Source: an uncultured Lachnospiraceae bacterium
GTDB taxonomy: Bacteria; Bacillota; Clostridia; Lachnospirales; Lachnospiraceae
NCBI GenBank assembly: GCA_902789555.1
Contig: CADAOF010000006.1
Location: 1 to 64,000 of the forward strand
DNA length: 64,000 nt
Direction of reading: 5' to 3'
The notes under the pieces are model-generated. The model was not told the origin of the DNA and did no database searches. It saw nothing but the letters and a program-made list of their open reading frames with translations. This document shows positions 33,992 to 43,962 of this stretch, one piece after another. A program made the translations under genes and the position numbers. Each line of letters starts with the position of its first letter. Position 1 is the stretch's first letter.

Positions 33992-35266
33992 TTAACGGCG
34001 GATGATGCTTTCGCGCTCCGGGCCGACGGAAACGTAAGTTACGGGGCAGCCGGCAGCCCGTTCGATCAGGAGGACGTAGTCCTGCGCAGCTTTCGGCAGA
34101 TCCTCAAAGCGGCGGACGGCGGAAATGTCGCAGCCCCAGCCCGGGACTTCACGGATGACCGGTTCGGCCTCATCCAGAAGCGTCGGGAAGGGGAAGGCAT
34201 CGGTCTCTTCGCTGCGGACCCGGTAGCGCGTACAAACCGGGATCTTCTCCATATAGCTGAGGACGTCCAGCTTGGTTACGGCGAGGCCTGTTGCGCCCTG
34301 CAGCCGTACGCCGAAGCGCGTCGCGACCAGGTCCATCGCGCCCACGCGGCGGGGCCGTCCGGTTTTTGCGCCGTATTCCGCGCCGGCTTCGCGCAGGCGG
34401 TCTGCCTCTTCGCCGAACATCTCACTGACGAACGGTCCTTCGCCCACACAGGTGGAATAGGATTTCACAACGCCGATGACCTCGCCGATCCTGACGGAGG
34501 GCAGGCCCGCGCCGATCGGCGCGTAAGCCGCCAGCGTGTTGGATGAGGTGGTATAGGGGACGATCCCGAAGTCCAGGTCGCGAAGCGCGCCGAGCTGGGC
34601 TTCAAAAAGGATGCGCTTCCCGGCTTTCTCACTTTCGCGCAGGAACTCGCCGGTATCGCAGACGAAAGGCAGGATTTTCTCCGCGTAGTCCCGTGTCCAT
34701 TCCTCCAGACTTTCCGCGCTCACGGGGTCGGCGCCGTAGACGCCGGAAAGGGTAAGATCCTTCCACTCGCGGAGCGCTTCGAGCTGCGCCCGGAAATGCG
34801 CCGGAAAACGCAGTTCCCCGGCCAGGACGACCTTCTTCTGATATTTGTCCGAATAAAACGGCGCGATCCCCTGTTTGGTTGAACCGTACTTTTTGTCGGC
34901 AAGGCGGGCTTCCTCCAACCCGTCCTGCAGCCTGTGCCACGGCAGGAGCAGCGGCGCGCGGTCGCTGATCTTCAGGTTCTCCGGTGTTACGGAAATGCCC
35001 TTTGCGCGCAGATCTTCGATCTCCTTCCAGAGATTCTCCGGGTCCAGCGCAACGCCGTTGCCGAGGACGTTCACGACACCGTCGCGGAAGATCCCCGACG
35101 GCAGAAGATGCAGGGCGAATTTCCCTTTGTCGTTAACGACGGTATGGCCGGCGTTTCCGCCGCCCTGATAACGGACCACGATGTCGTGATCCTCCGTCAG
35201 CAGGTCGACCATGCGGCCTTTTCCTTCATCGCCCCAGTTGATGCCAACCACAGCAGTATGACTCAT
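33992..35266 (-). CDS. purA: Adenylosuccinate synthetase
   Basis: A 424-residue GTP-dependent enzyme joining IMP and aspartate on the way to AMP. The N-terminal signature INWGDEGKGRMVDLL is followed by YQGGGNAGHTVV. The usual family motif is GxQWGDEGKGK, so the Q to N change and the K to R change are conservative variants. The C-terminal region is complete. It lies between purF and fumC in the minus-strand block. Confidence 0.94.
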   Translation of the reverse strand: MSHTAVVGINWGDEGKGRMVDLLTEDHDIVVRYQGGGNAGHTVVNDKGKFALHLLPSGIFRDGVVNVLGNGVALDPENLWKEIEDLRAKGISVTPENLKISDRAPLLLPWHRLQDGLEEARLADKKYGSTKQGIAPFYSDKYQKKVVLAGELRFPAHFRAQLEALREWKDLTLSGVYGADPVSAESLEEWTRDYAEKILPFVCDTGEFLRESEKAGKRILFEAQLGALRDLDFGIVPYTTSSNTLAAYAPIGAGLPSVRIGEVIGVVKSYSTCVGEGPFVSEMFGEEADRLREAGAEYGAKTGRPRRVGAMDLVATRFGVRLQGATGLAVTKLDVLSYMEKIPVCTRYRVRSEETDAFPFPTLLDEAEPVIREVPGWGCDISAVRRFEDLPKAAQDYVLLIERAAGCPVTYVSVGPERESIIRR

Positions 35267-35302
35267 TTTCTCCCCTTTCCGTTTCCGCGGCCTGCCGCAG
35301 GG

Positions 35303-36748
35303 TCAGGTCTCGTGGATCCTTTGTTCAAAGCGGTCCTTGACGCTTCCCGCCGGTACGTCTGTCGGATAGCTGCCGGAAAAGCAGGAGGTGCAGAAACCCG
35401 TGTCCGTGCCGGTCAGAAGCCTGACATGTTCTAAACTGAGATATCCCAGCGAGTCAGCACCGATCATCCGGCTGATCTCTTCGGTGCTGTGATGAGCGGC
35501 AATCAGATCGTCGGAACTGTCGATGTCCGTCCCGTAATAGCAGGGCGCAATGAAGGGCGGCGCGCTGACCCGCATATGGATCTCGCGGGCGCCGGCTTCG
35601 CGCAGCATTCGGATCGTCCGACGGCAGGTAGTCCCCCGGACGATGGAATCGTCGATCAGCACGACACTCTTTCCCTCGACCACGGAACGGATCGGATTCA
35701 GTTTGATCCTGACATCAGATTCCCGGTCCTGCTGCGAAGGTTCGATAAACGTGCGGCCGATATATTTGTTCTTGGTAAAACCGATCGCGTAGGGGATCCC
35801 GGAAGCCTTGGAATAGCCGATGGCCGCATCCAGCCCGGAATCCGGCACGCCGATCACGACGTCCGCCACGACCGGATGCTCCATGGCGAGGAATGCTCCG
35901 GCCTGCTGCCTCGCCAGGCAGACGCTTGCGCCGTCGATGACGGAATCGGGCCGGGCAAAATAGATGAATTCAAAGATACAGAAGCGTTTCGGTGCCTGAT
36001 TGCAGCGTCGCCGGTCGCAGATGACTCCTTCCGGTCCGGCGGTGACGATCTCTCCTGGCAGAAGGTCGCGCTCAAAGGACGCGCCGACCGCGTCGAGAGC
36101 GCAGCTTTCGGAAGCAAAAACGACGGACCCGTCGGCAAGGCGCCCCATGCAGAGCGGCCGGAAGCCAAAAGGATCGCGGACCGCGGTCAACTTGGCCGGT
36201 GAGGCGATCACCAGGGAATAGGCGCCCTCCATCTTGTCCATGGCGGCGGCGACGGCTTCCTCGATGCTGCGCGCATGCAGCCTTTCCTGCACGATCTGAT
36301 AGGCGATCACTTCCGAGTCAGTGGAGGTGTGGAAGAGGGAACCCTTCTCCTCCAGCGCGCTGCGAAGAACCGCGGAATTCGTCAGGTTGCCGTTGTGCGC
36401 GAGCGCCATCCGCCCCTTGTAATGGTTGATGAGCAGCGGCTGCACGTTGCTGCGCACGTCCGACCCGGTCGTTGCGTAGCGGACGTGTCCGACAGCGATA
36501 TTTCCCGGCCCCAATGAATCCAATTCAGCCCGGGAAAAGACGTCGTTCACGAGTCCGGCATCCCGGTGAACACGGAAAACACCGTCCAGGTTCACGACGA
36601 TCCCGGCGCTTTCCTGCCCCCTGTGCTGCAGGGCATAAAGCCCGTAATACACAAGAGAGGCAAGGTCACGATATTTCGGCGAATAGATGCCGAACACGCC
36701 GCATTCCTCGCTGATATGCCGTTCGGTTTTGGGGACGGGGCTATTCAT
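35303..36748 (-). CDS. purF: Amidophosphoribosyltransferase
   Basis: A 481-residue glutamine-dependent enzyme making phosphoribosylamine, the first committed step of purine synthesis. A 15-residue propeptide precedes the nucleophile Cys16 (EECGVFGIY). The PRPP site VVLIDDSIVRGTT lies near 360. Cysteines in CIFEFIYF and CTSCFSG fit the 4Fe-4S ligands of the Bacillus-type enzyme. Its start overlaps the purC stop by 8 bases. Confidence 0.96.
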   Translation of the reverse strand: MNSPVPKTERHISEECGVFGIYSPKYRDLASLVYYGLYALQHRGQESAGIVVNLDGVFRVHRDAGLVNDVFSRAELDSLGPGNIAVGHVRYATTGSDVRSNVQPLLINHYKGRMALAHNGNLTNSAVLRSALEEKGSLFHTSTDSEVIAYQIVQERLHARSIEEAVAAAMDKMEGAYSLVIASPAKLTAVRDPFGFRPLCMGRLADGSVVFASESCALDAVGASFERDLLPGEIVTAGPEGVICDRRRCNQAPKRFCIFEFIYFARPDSVIDGASVCLARQQAGAFLAMEHPVVADVVIGVPDSGLDAAIGYSKASGIPYAIGFTKNKYIGRTFIEPSQQDRESDVRIKLNPIRSVVEGKSVVLIDDSIVRGTTCRRTIRMLREAGAREIHMRVSAPPFIAPCYYGTDIDSSDDLIAAHHSTEEISRMIGADSLGYLSLEHVRLLTGTDTGFCTSCFSGSYPTDVPAGSVKDRFEQRIHET

Positions 36749-37460
36749 TGAGCTGCGCTTTCAGGCGGCGCATGATCTCCTGATAGGCGTCCTCCACGCC
36801 GCCGAGATCCTGGCGGAAGCGGTCCTTATCCAGTTTTTTGCCGGTCGCAGCATCCCAGAGGCGGCTGGTATCCGGACTGATCTCATCGGCCAGGATGATA
36901 GTCCCGTCCGCGAGCCTGCCGAACTCCAGCTTGAAATCGACAAGCGTAACGCCGCAGGAAAGCCAGAACGTCTTCAGGACCTCATTGACGCGCAGGGCGT
37001 AATTCCTGATCGTTTCGAGCTCTTCCTTCGTGGTCAGCTTCATCGCCAGGATGTGGGCATCGCAGATCAGCGGGTCGTTCAATTCATCATTTTTGTAAGA
37101 ATATTCGACTGTCGCCTCGTCGAAGACGACGCCTTCCGGAAATCCGTAGCGTCTGCTGAAGGAACCGGTCGAGATATTGCGCACGATGACCTCAAGCGGC
37201 ACGATCCGGACTTTTTTTACGAGGGTGTCGCGCTCGCTCAGCTGCCGTACGAAATGCGTCGGAACCCCTTCTTTTTCAAGTTTTGCCATCAGGCGATTGC
37301 TCATTTCGTTGTTGATGATGCCCTTCCCGACTATGGTGCCCTTCTTCTTGCCGTTGAAGGCGGTGGCGTCATCCTTGTAGGAGACGATCAGCAACTCGGG
37401 GTCGTCCGTCGCGTAGACCTTTTTGGCCTTTCCTTCGTAAAGCAGTTCTTTCTTTTCCAT
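36741..37460 (-). CDS. purC: SAICAR synthetase
   Basis: A 239-residue ligase joining CAIR and aspartate. Signatures are LLYEGKAKKVY at the N-terminus, VVRNISTGSFSRRYGF-like sequence near 85, and LVDFKLEFGRL with DEISPDTSRLWD near 175-200. The RBS aaggag lies upstream. It is translationally coupled to purF and lies 45 bases after glnN. Confidence 0.96.
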   Translation of the reverse strand: MEKKELLYEGKAKKVYATDDPELLIVSYKDDATAFNGKKKGTIVGKGIINNEMSNRLMAKLEKEGVPTHFVRQLSERDTLVKKVRIVPLEVIVRNISTGSFSRRYGFPEGVVFDEATVEYSYKNDELNDPLICDAHILAMKLTTKEELETIRNYALRVNEVLKTFWLSCGVTLVDFKLEFGRLADGTIILADEISPDTSRLWDAATGKKLDKDRFRQDLGGVEDAYQEIMRRLKAQLNE

Positions 37461-37505
37461 GCATTCTCCTTTATGGCTTCCCGTCGGAGCTTCTCAGTTT
37501 CCGGC

Positions 37506-39566
37506 TCAGATCGCGAACAGCAGTTCCGTGTAGGTCGGATACGGCCAGAAGCGGCTGTCTACGACCGTTTCGAGCTTGTCGACGACCGCGCGGCAGTCTT
37601 TCATCGCGGCGGTCAGCTTATCGCTGCAGATGGAGAGGCGTTCCTCTTCATCCGCGCCGTCCAGCTCGGCAAGATGGCTTTCCAGGCGGCCGACGGCGGC
37701 ATAGAGATCGTTCCCCATCCGGCCGACTTCCTCGTACAATTGCTTTTCGTAATAGAAGTTCTGCGGCAGGCTGGCCAGGTAGGCGTTCACCGCGCCGAAA
37801 ATGCCCCGGCGGATCATCTGGTCCAGAGTCCGCGCTTCGATCGTGACCACGCTGCAGTATTTCTCCACGCGGATCTCATTGCGCGATTCGATCTCCTTGC
37901 GGCTGTAGATGCCGTTCTCGGTGAGCAGGCGCACGTTCTTTTCGCTGGCATATTCCGAAACGGTCTGGGCAGTATTCTTCAGGTTCTTCAGCCCGCGGCG
38001 CGCAGCTTCTTCGACCCAGGCTTCATCGTAGCCGTTGCCGTTGAAAACGATGCGCCTGTGTTCGCTGAGCATCCTCCGGATCAGGCCATTTAAGGCTTCC
38101 TTCGGATCGTCCGCGGCTTCCAGCTCGTCGGCAGCTTCCTTCAGTTCCTGCGCGAGGATCGTGTTGAGATAGGCGACCGGTGAGGCGATGGACTGGCTGG
38201 AGCCGACCATGCGGAACTCAAACTTGTTGCCGGTGAAGGCAAGAGGTGAGGTGCGGTTGCGGTCGGTATTGTCCCGGCCGATCTGCAGGAGGACATCCTT
38301 CCCGATGGCCAGGGAAGCATTTTCGCCGCCGTCATAGGTTTTACCCTCAATGATCGAATCGACGACCTTTTCCAGTTCGCTGCCGATGAAGACCGAAATG
38401 ATCGCGGGCGGTGCTTCCTGGCCACCCAGACGGTTGTCATTGCCCGCATAGGCGGCGGCGCTGCGCAGCAGCTCGTAGTATTCGTCCACGCCCTTCAGGA
38501 AGGCGGCAAGGAAGAGGAGAAAACGCGTGTTCTCTGCCGGCGTTTTGCCGGGTGAGAAGAGGTTTTCGCCCTTATCGGTCGAAACGGACCAGTTGACGTG
38601 TTTGCCGGAGCCGTTGATGCCTGCGAAAGGCTTCTCGCTGAGCAGGCAGACCAGGCCGTGCTTTTCGGCGACCCGCTTCATGATCTCCATGGTCAGCTGG
38701 TTCTGATCGTTGGCCAGGTTGGCGTTCGTGAAGAACGGCGCCATTTCATACTGGGCCGGGGCAACCTCGTTGTGCTCTGTCTTGGCGCAGATGCCGAGTT
38801 TCCACAACTCGTCGTTCAAGTCCTGCATGAAGGCGGTGACCTCGGGCTTGATCTGGCCGTAGTAGTGGTCATCCAGTTCCTGCTTTTTCGGTGCGTCCGC
38901 CCCAAAGAGCGTCCGTCCGCAGAGCCTCAGGTCTTCGCGCTGCATGAACTGCTCCTTGCGCAGGAGAAAATATTCCTGCTCGGCACCGACGTTGGTCGTC
39001 ACGCTTTCGGTCTCACTGTCACCGAGGAGGCGCAGGACGCGGATCGCCTGCTTATTCAGGACTTCGCCTGAGCGCAGAAGGGGTGTCTTCTTATCCAGGA
39101 CTTCACCCGAGTAGGAACAGAAAACTGTGGGAATGCACAGCACCTTGTCCTTGATGAAGGCGTAGGAGGTGGGATCCCAGGCGCTGTAGCCCCGTGCTTC
39201 GAAGGTGGAGCGCAGGCCTCCCGAAGGGAAGGAGGAAGCATCCGGTTCGCCCTGGATGAGCTCCTTGCTCGAGAATTCCATACGGAAGCCGTCCCGTCCG
39301 GAAGGGATCAGGAAACCTTCATGTTTTTCTGCGGTCTCGCCGGTCAGCGGCTGGAACCAGTGAGTGTAGTGGGTCGCGCCCTGCTCGAGCGCCCAGCGCT
39401 TCATGCCGTCCGCAATGTCCGCGGCTATCTTTTCCGGCAGGACGCTGTGCGTTTTCACACATTCCTGAAGGATCTTCAGGGACGTTCCCGGAATGTAATC
39501 CCGCATGGTACTTTCGTTAAAGACCAGAGAGCCGAAATATTCGCCTGCGTTCTTTCTGTTATTCAT
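37506..39566 (-). CDS. glnN: Glutamine synthetase type III
   Basis: A 686-residue GSIII enzyme that makes glutamine from glutamate, ammonium and ATP. The length and sequence (FPSGGLRSTFEARGYSAWDPTS, NVGAEQEYFLL, GSGKHVNWS, NRTSPLAFTGNKFEFRMVGSSQS) match the GSIII family. aggaggtacac precedes the ATG. It lies amid PurF, GuaA and PyrG, which consume its product. Confidence 0.96.
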   Translation of the reverse strand: MNNRKNAGEYFGSLVFNESTMRDYIPGTSLKILQECVKTHSVLPEKIAADIADGMKRWALEQGATHYTHWFQPLTGETAEKHEGFLIPSGRDGFRMEFSSKELIQGEPDASSFPSGGLRSTFEARGYSAWDPTSYAFIKDKVLCIPTVFCSYSGEVLDKKTPLLRSGEVLNKQAIRVLRLLGDSETESVTTNVGAEQEYFLLRKEQFMQREDLRLCGRTLFGADAPKKQELDDHYYGQIKPEVTAFMQDLNDELWKLGICAKTEHNEVAPAQYEMAPFFTNANLANDQNQLTMEIMKRVAEKHGLVCLLSEKPFAGINGSGKHVNWSVSTDKGENLFSPGKTPAENTRFLLFLAAFLKGVDEYYELLRSAAAYAGNDNRLGGQEAPPAIISVFIGSELEKVVDSIIEGKTYDGGENASLAIGKDVLLQIGRDNTDRNRTSPLAFTGNKFEFRMVGSSQSIASPVAYLNTILAQELKEAADELEAADDPKEALNGLIRRMLSEHRRIVFNGNGYDEAWVEEAARRGLKNLKNTAQTVSEYASEKNVRLLTENGIYSRKEIESRNEIRVEKYCSVVTIEARTLDQMIRRGIFGAVNAYLASLPQNFYYEKQLYEEVGRMGNDLYAAVGRLESHLAELDGADEEERLSICSDKLTAAMKDCRAVVDKLETVVDSRFWPYPTYTELLFAI

Positions 39567-39713
39567 GTGTACCTCCTGTTGTTGAGTTTACCGATCGTCT
39601 TGCGATCGTCGCACTCCGTTCAGCTTCACCTCAGCGGTTCGCTTCACGGACTTCTGCAGCATGGGTGATTCCGGCCGCTTTGAGGGCGTCTTCGACTTGT
39701 CAGCCGCGGGGAA
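39567..39713 (-). other. Leader between guaA and glnN
   Basis: About 147 bases on the minus strand. I see a direct repeat of gacgatcg (in 39588-39612) and short inverted stems, but no promoter of quality and no riboswitch that I recognise. It ends in the strong glnN RBS. Confidence 0.3.
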
Positions 39714-41252
39714 TCACTCAAGCTCCACCGTCGCCGGCGGTTTGGATGAGATATCGTAAACGACGCGGTTCACGCCGTTTACCTCGTTGGTGATCCGACG
39801 CGAGGCTTCTTCCAGCGCGTCCCAGGGAATACGTGCAAAGTCCGCCGTCATGAAATCCTCGGAGCGGACGGCCCGCAGCGCGACGGTGCGGCTGTAGGTG
39901 CGTGCATCGCCCATGACGCCGACGGTCCGCATGTCGGTCAGAACGGCAAAATACTGGTCGATCTGCCCGGCAAGGCCGCGGGATGCGATCACCTCACGGA
40001 AGACGGCATCCGCCTCACGGACGGTCTCCAGCTTCTCCTCGGTGACTTCGCCGAGCACGCGGACGGCAAGGCCCGGACCGGGGAAAGGCTGCCTTGAAAC
40101 GATCTCCTCCGGTACGCCGAGCTCGCGCCCGAGCGCGCGGACCTCGTCCTTGAAGAGGATCCGCAGCGGCTCCAGGATCCCCTTGAAACCGATCTTTTCC
40201 GGCAGTCCGCCGACGTTGTGGTGGCTCTTGATCACGGCGCCGCCGGCTTCGCCCGACTCGATCACGTCCGGGTAAATGGTCCCCTGCGCGAGATATTCGG
40301 TACTGCCGAGCTTCTGCGCCTCTTCATTGAAGACCTTGATGAACTCCGCCCCGATGATGTGCCGCTTGGCCTCCGGGTCAGTGACGCCGGCAAGAGCCGC
40401 GAGGAAGCGCTCCCGCGCATCGACCATGCGGAGATCCATGTCCAGCGCGGAGAAATAGCGGCGGATCTCTTTCGTCTCATTTTTCCGCATGAAGCCGTGG
40501 TCGACATAGACGCAGGTGAGGCGCCTGCCGACCGCCCGGGAAAGCAGTACGGAGGCGACGCTCGAATCGACACCGCCGGAAAGCGCGAGCAGCACGCGCC
40601 CGTTCCCGGCCGTTTCTCTGATCTCACGCATGGCCCTCTCGGCATAATCGGACATGTTCCAGTCGCCTGCCGCACCGCAGATCTCATAGAGGAAATTCTT
40701 CAGGATCTGCGAACCGTACTCGGTGTGGCGCACCTCCGGATGAAACTGCAGACCGTAGAGGCGGCGTGCCGGATCTCCGAAGCCGGCGGCGGGGCAGTGC
40801 GCCGTGACGGCAAATACGGAAAAGCCTTCCGGCAGGATCTTCACGAAATCGCCGTGGCTCATCCAGCTGACAGCTTCGGCCGGAAGCGAAGCGGCAAGAG
40901 GGCTGTCGGCGTCATAGTGTGTCAGGGTTCTGCCGTATTCGCGGGCGCCGTCCGTCTGTGCGGGGCTGACCCATCCGCCGAGCAGCTGCACCATCAGCTG
41001 GCAGCCGTAGCAGATGCCGAGCACGGGGATCCCCAGGGAAAAGAGGGCCGGATCCGCCGTCGGTGCGCCCTCCGCGTAGACGCTGGCCGGGCCGCCGGAT
41101 AGGACGATGCCGATCGGCTTTTTCTCCCGGATCACGGAAAGCGGCGTCTTCCACGGCAGCACCTCGCAGTAAACCTTTGCTTCGCGGATCCTGCGTGCGA
41201 TCAGCTGGCTGTACTGCCCGCCGAAATCAAGAACGACAACGGTCTGGTTCAT
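39714..41252 (-). CDS. guaA: GMP synthase (glutamine-hydrolysing)
   Basis: A 512-residue enzyme converting XMP to GMP. The N-terminal class I amidotransferase carries the nucleophile in [10 protein letters not shown] (about 79-88) and a His-Glu pair in [13 protein letters not shown]. The ATP-pyrophosphatase loop is [10 protein letters not shown] (about 223-232). The C-terminal dimerisation domain ends with PPATVELE. It overlaps the pyrG stop by 4 bases. Confidence 0.97.
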   Translation of the reverse strand: MNQTVVVLDFGGQYSQLIARRIREAKVYCEVLPWKTPLSVIREKKPIGIVLSGGPASVYAEGAPTADPALFSLGIPVLGICYGCQLMVQLLGGWVSPAQTDGAREYGRTLTHYDADSPLAASLPAEAVSWMSHGDFVKILPEGFSVFAVTAHCPAAGFGDPARRLYGLQFHPEVRHTEYGSQILKNFLYEICGAAGDWNMSDYAERAMREIRETAGNGRVLLALSGGVDSSVASVLLSRAVGRRLTCVYVDHGFMRKNETKEIRRYFSALDMDLRMVDARERFLAALAGVTDPEAKRHIIGAEFIKVFNEEAQKLGSTEYLAQGTIYPDVIESGEAGGAVIKSHHNVGGLPEKIGFKGILEPLRILFKDEVRALGRELGVPEEIVSRQPFPGPGLAVRVLGEVTEEKLETVREADAVFREVIASRGLAGQIDQYFAVLTDMRTVGVMGDARTYSRTVALRAVRSEDFMTADFARIPWDALEEASRRITNEVNGVNRVVYDISSKPPATVELE

Positions 41253-42847
41253 TTTGACTTCCTTTCCAGCTGGGCTTCGATAAAGGCCTGGAACAGCGGG
41301 TGCGGGCGGTTAGGCCGGCTCAGAAACTCCGGATGGAACTGCACGCCGACGAACCACGGCCCGTCCGCACGTTCCACGATCTCGACCAGCGTGCCGTCAG
41401 GCGAAAGGCCGGAGAGCCGCATGCCGCTCTCTTCAAAGGCATCCCGGTAAGCGTTTGCAAATTCATAGCGGTGGCGGTGCCTTTCGGAAATGAAGTCCGT
41501 CCCGTACGCCTTTGCCGCCAGACTACCGGCAGTAAGGCGGCAGGGCCAGGCACCGAGGCGCATCGTCCCGCCCTTGTCGAAGATATGTTTCTGGTCCGGC
41601 ATGAGGTCGATGACCGGATGCGCGGTGTTTTCATCAAATTCCGTGGAGTTCGCGTCCGCAAAGCCGAGGACGTTCCGGGCAAATTCGATCACCGCGATCT
41701 GCATGCCGAGGCAGATGCCGAAATAGGGGATGCCGTGCTCTCTGGCGAAGCGGGCGGCCGTGATCATGCCTTCCGTGCCGCGGCTCCCGAAGCCGCCGGG
41801 CACCAGGATCCCGTCGCAGTCTCCGAGGATCCCGGCAGCATTTTCCTCCGTCACCGTTTCGGAATCGGTCCACTGAATGTCGGCCTTCACACCGACGGCA
41901 GCCGCTGCATGGTGCAGGGCTTCTTCGATGCTGAGGTATGCGTCGTGCAGCTGCACGTATTTGCCGACGAGCGCGATCCTGAGCGTGCCCTCGGCGCTGT
42001 GGATGCGCTCCACCATGGCCTGCCATTCCGTAAGATCCGGCTTTTTCTGCGGCAGATCCAGCTTCCGGCAGACGGTCTCCGCCAGGCCTTCCTCCTCCAG
42101 CATCAGCGGCACGGCGTAGATCGTATCAGCCGTCAGGCTCTCGATCACGGCGTCCTTATCGATATTGCACAGGAGCGCGATCTTGTCACGGATATCCTCC
42201 GTGAGCGGCTGATTCGAACGGCAGACCAGGACATCCGGCTTGATGCCGGCGGCCTGCAGCTCGCGTACGGAGTGCTGGACCGGCTTGCTTTTCAGTTCGC
42301 CGCTGCCCGGGATCTCCACGACTAAAGGCACGTGAATGAAGCAGACGTTTTCCCGGCCTTGCTCGGCTGCTACCTGTCGGATCGCTTCCAGATAAGGCTG
42401 GCTTTCGATATCGCCGACCGTGCCGCCGATCTCGCAGATCGCAGCATCCAGGCCCTTGCCGGCCATCGCGTAAATATTCTGTTTGATCTCATCGGTGATG
42501 TGAGGAATGATCTGAACGGTGTGTCCGAGATAGCCGCCCTGCCGTTCCCGGTTCAGGACGTTCCAGTAGATCTTTCCGGAAGAGACAGAAGAGTCGGCGC
42601 TCAGCGCCTCATCGGCAAAGCGCTCGTAATGTCCGAGGTCGAGGTCGGTCTCCGCGCCGTCATCGGTCACGAAGACTTCTCCGTGCTGGTAGGGGCTCAT
42701 CGTCCCCGGGTCGACGTTCAGGTAGGGGTCGAATTTCTGGTTCTGCACCTTGAAGCCTCTGGCCTTCAGCAGCCTTGCCAAAGAAGAGGCGCATATCCCC
42801 TTGCCAAGCCCGGATACGACGCCTCCTGTCACAAAAATGTATTTCAT
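41249..42847 (-). CDS. pyrG: CTP synthase
   Basis: A 532-residue glutamine-dependent enzyme that aminates UTP. The N-terminus is [17 protein letters not shown], followed by [19 protein letters not shown]. The C-terminal amidotransferase has [17 protein letters not shown] and a final [12 protein letters not shown] placed the start at 42847, since the homology begins there and aggag lies 7 bases upstream. It is the first gene of the minus-strand nucleotide block and diverges from the lysR gene. Confidence 0.97.
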   Translation of the reverse strand: MKYIFVTGGVVSGLGKGICASSLARLLKARGFKVQNQKFDPYLNVDPGTMSPYQHGEVFVTDDGAETDLDLGHYERFADEALSADSSVSSGKIYWNVLNRERQGGYLGHTVQIIPHITDEIKQNIYAMAGKGLDAAICEIGGTVGDIESQPYLEAIRQVAAEQGRENVCFIHVPLVVEIPGSGELKSKPVQHSVRELQAAGIKPDVLVCRSNQPLTEDIRDKIALLCNIDKDAVIESLTADTIYAVPLMLEEEGLAETVCRKLDLPQKKPDLTEWQAMVERIHSAEGTLRIALVGKYVQLHDAYLSIEEALHHAAAAVGVKADIQWTDSETVTEENAAGILGDCDGILVPGGFGSRGTEGMITAARFAREHGIPYFGICLGMQIAVIEFARNVLGFADANSTEFDENTAHPVIDLMPDQKHIFDKGGTMRLGAWPCRLTAGSLAAKAYGTDFISERHRHRYEFANAYRDAFEESGMRLSGLSPDGTLVEIVERADGPWFVGVQFHPEFLSRPNRPHPLFQAFIEAQLERKSK

Positions 42848-42969
42848 TGCCTTGCTCCTGTCAGACGGATCCTGACTGCACCGGCGCGTCCGAAAGACGC
42901 CGCCGCGAAAAATAAAAAACACTTCTGCAGTTTACCATATTGACCGGAAGAAACAAAATATATATAATA

Positions 42970-42998
42970 TTGGCAAATCAATACGATTTGCATATGAT
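42970..42998 (+). promoter_or_regulatory. LysR gene promoter with overlapping inverted repeat
   Basis: TTGGCA (42970-42975), 17-base spacer, TATGAT (42993-42998). A repeat gcaaat-N7-atttgc (42973-42991) overlaps it and has the size and spacing of a LysR box. It also lies upstream of pyrG on the other strand. Confidence 0.6.
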
Positions 42999-43025
42999 GA
43001 AACCGAAAAATGAGGAGATAAGCCG

Positions 43026-43901
43026 ATGGAACTGCGCACGCTTCGCTATTTCGTCACCGTGGCAGAAGAACTGAACATTACCCGGGCAGCCGGCCTTCTG
43101 AACATCAGCCAGCCCCCGCTCAGCCAGCAGCTGAAGAATCTGGAGGAAGAACTGGATACCGTCCTGTTCATCCGTGGAAAGCGCCGGCTGGAACTCACCG
43201 AAGCCGGGAAAATGCTCTATCAGCGGGCTAAGGACATTCTGAGCCTCTCGGAAAAGACGGAGGCGGAGATCCGCTCGCTGAAGGCCGGGATGACCGGGAC
43301 CGTATCCATCGGCCTCGTGGAAGGCATGGCGCCGGACATCGCAGCCGAATGGTTTTCCGGCTTCCTGAAAGAGCACCCACAGGTGCGTTTCCGCATCCTG
43401 GACGGCAACAGCGACGACCTGATCGAGAAGATGCGCGGCGGCCTGATCGGTCTTGCGGTGATCACGGCGCCCTACGACCAGCAGCTCCTGAACAGCTTTC
43501 AGGTGGGGCAGGAGAGGATGGCGGCGCTGATGCGCCGCGACCACCCGTTGGCGGAGCGGGAAAGCCTGAACGTCGAAGACCTGCTGCCGGAACCGCTCAT
43601 CGTTCCCAGCCGGAAGGCACATGTCGACACGATCCGCCGCTGGTTCCGCGGGACCGGAGAAAATCCCGGGATCATCTGTGAGATGGACAATTATCTGGAC
43701 GCAGCGGCGCTCGCCGGGCGCGGCGTAGGAATCAGCATTTTCCCGCAGACGGCCTACGTCATGAATGATTCGCTCATCCAGAAAGAAATCTTCGCGCCGA
43801 ATACCGCGGTCGATTATCTTTTTGTCTGGCGGAAAGGACACCAGCTGTCGCTGCTGGAGGAAACGTTCATCGACTATGTCAAGGCGCAGTACAACGGATA
43901 A
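43026..43901 (+). CDS. LysR family transcriptional regulator
   Basis: A 291-residue regulator with the classic winged HTH (LRYFVTVAEELNITRAAGLL then ISQPPLSQQLKNLEEEL) at about 5-62 and a periplasmic-binding-like effector domain from about 90. The effector is unknown. Sequence at the C-terminal half is in the CatR/AlsR-like range but does not identify a ligand. It is divergent from pyrG with a possible operator between, so autoregulation is likely. Confidence 0.92.
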   Translation: MELRTLRYFVTVAEELNITRAAGLLNISQPPLSQQLKNLEEELDTVLFIRGKRRLELTEAGKMLYQRAKDILSLSEKTEAEIRSLKAGMTGTVSIGLVEGMAPDIAAEWFSGFLKEHPQVRFRILDGNSDDLIEKMRGGLIGLAVITAPYDQQLLNSFQVGQERMAALMRRDHPLAERESLNVEDLLPEPLIVPSRKAHVDTIRRWFRGTGENPGIICEMDNYLDAAALAGRGVGISIFPQTAYVMNDSLIQKEIFAPNTAVDYLFVWRKGHQLSLLEETFIDYVKAQYNG

Positions 43902-43912
43902 CGGTCATGACG

Positions 43913-43940
43913 AAGAGGGCGGCCCTGCGGCCGCCCTCTT
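43913..43940. terminator. Bidirectional terminator between lysR and the XRE/zinc-ribbon gene
   Basis: aagagggcggcc and ggccgccctctt form a 12-base-pair stem with a ctgc loop, followed by tgcttt on the plus strand. Confidence 0.8.
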
Positions 43941-43962
43941 TGCTTTATCCGGAATGATGTTT

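Noticed and set aside
39567-39713. Glutamine or guanine riboswitch in front of glnN
   Set aside because: No conserved motif of these classes was recognised. Only short repeats are visible.
42848-42922. Longer N-terminus for CTP synthase from 42922
   Set aside because: CTP synthase starts at MKYIFVTGG, and aggag is placed correctly for 42847.
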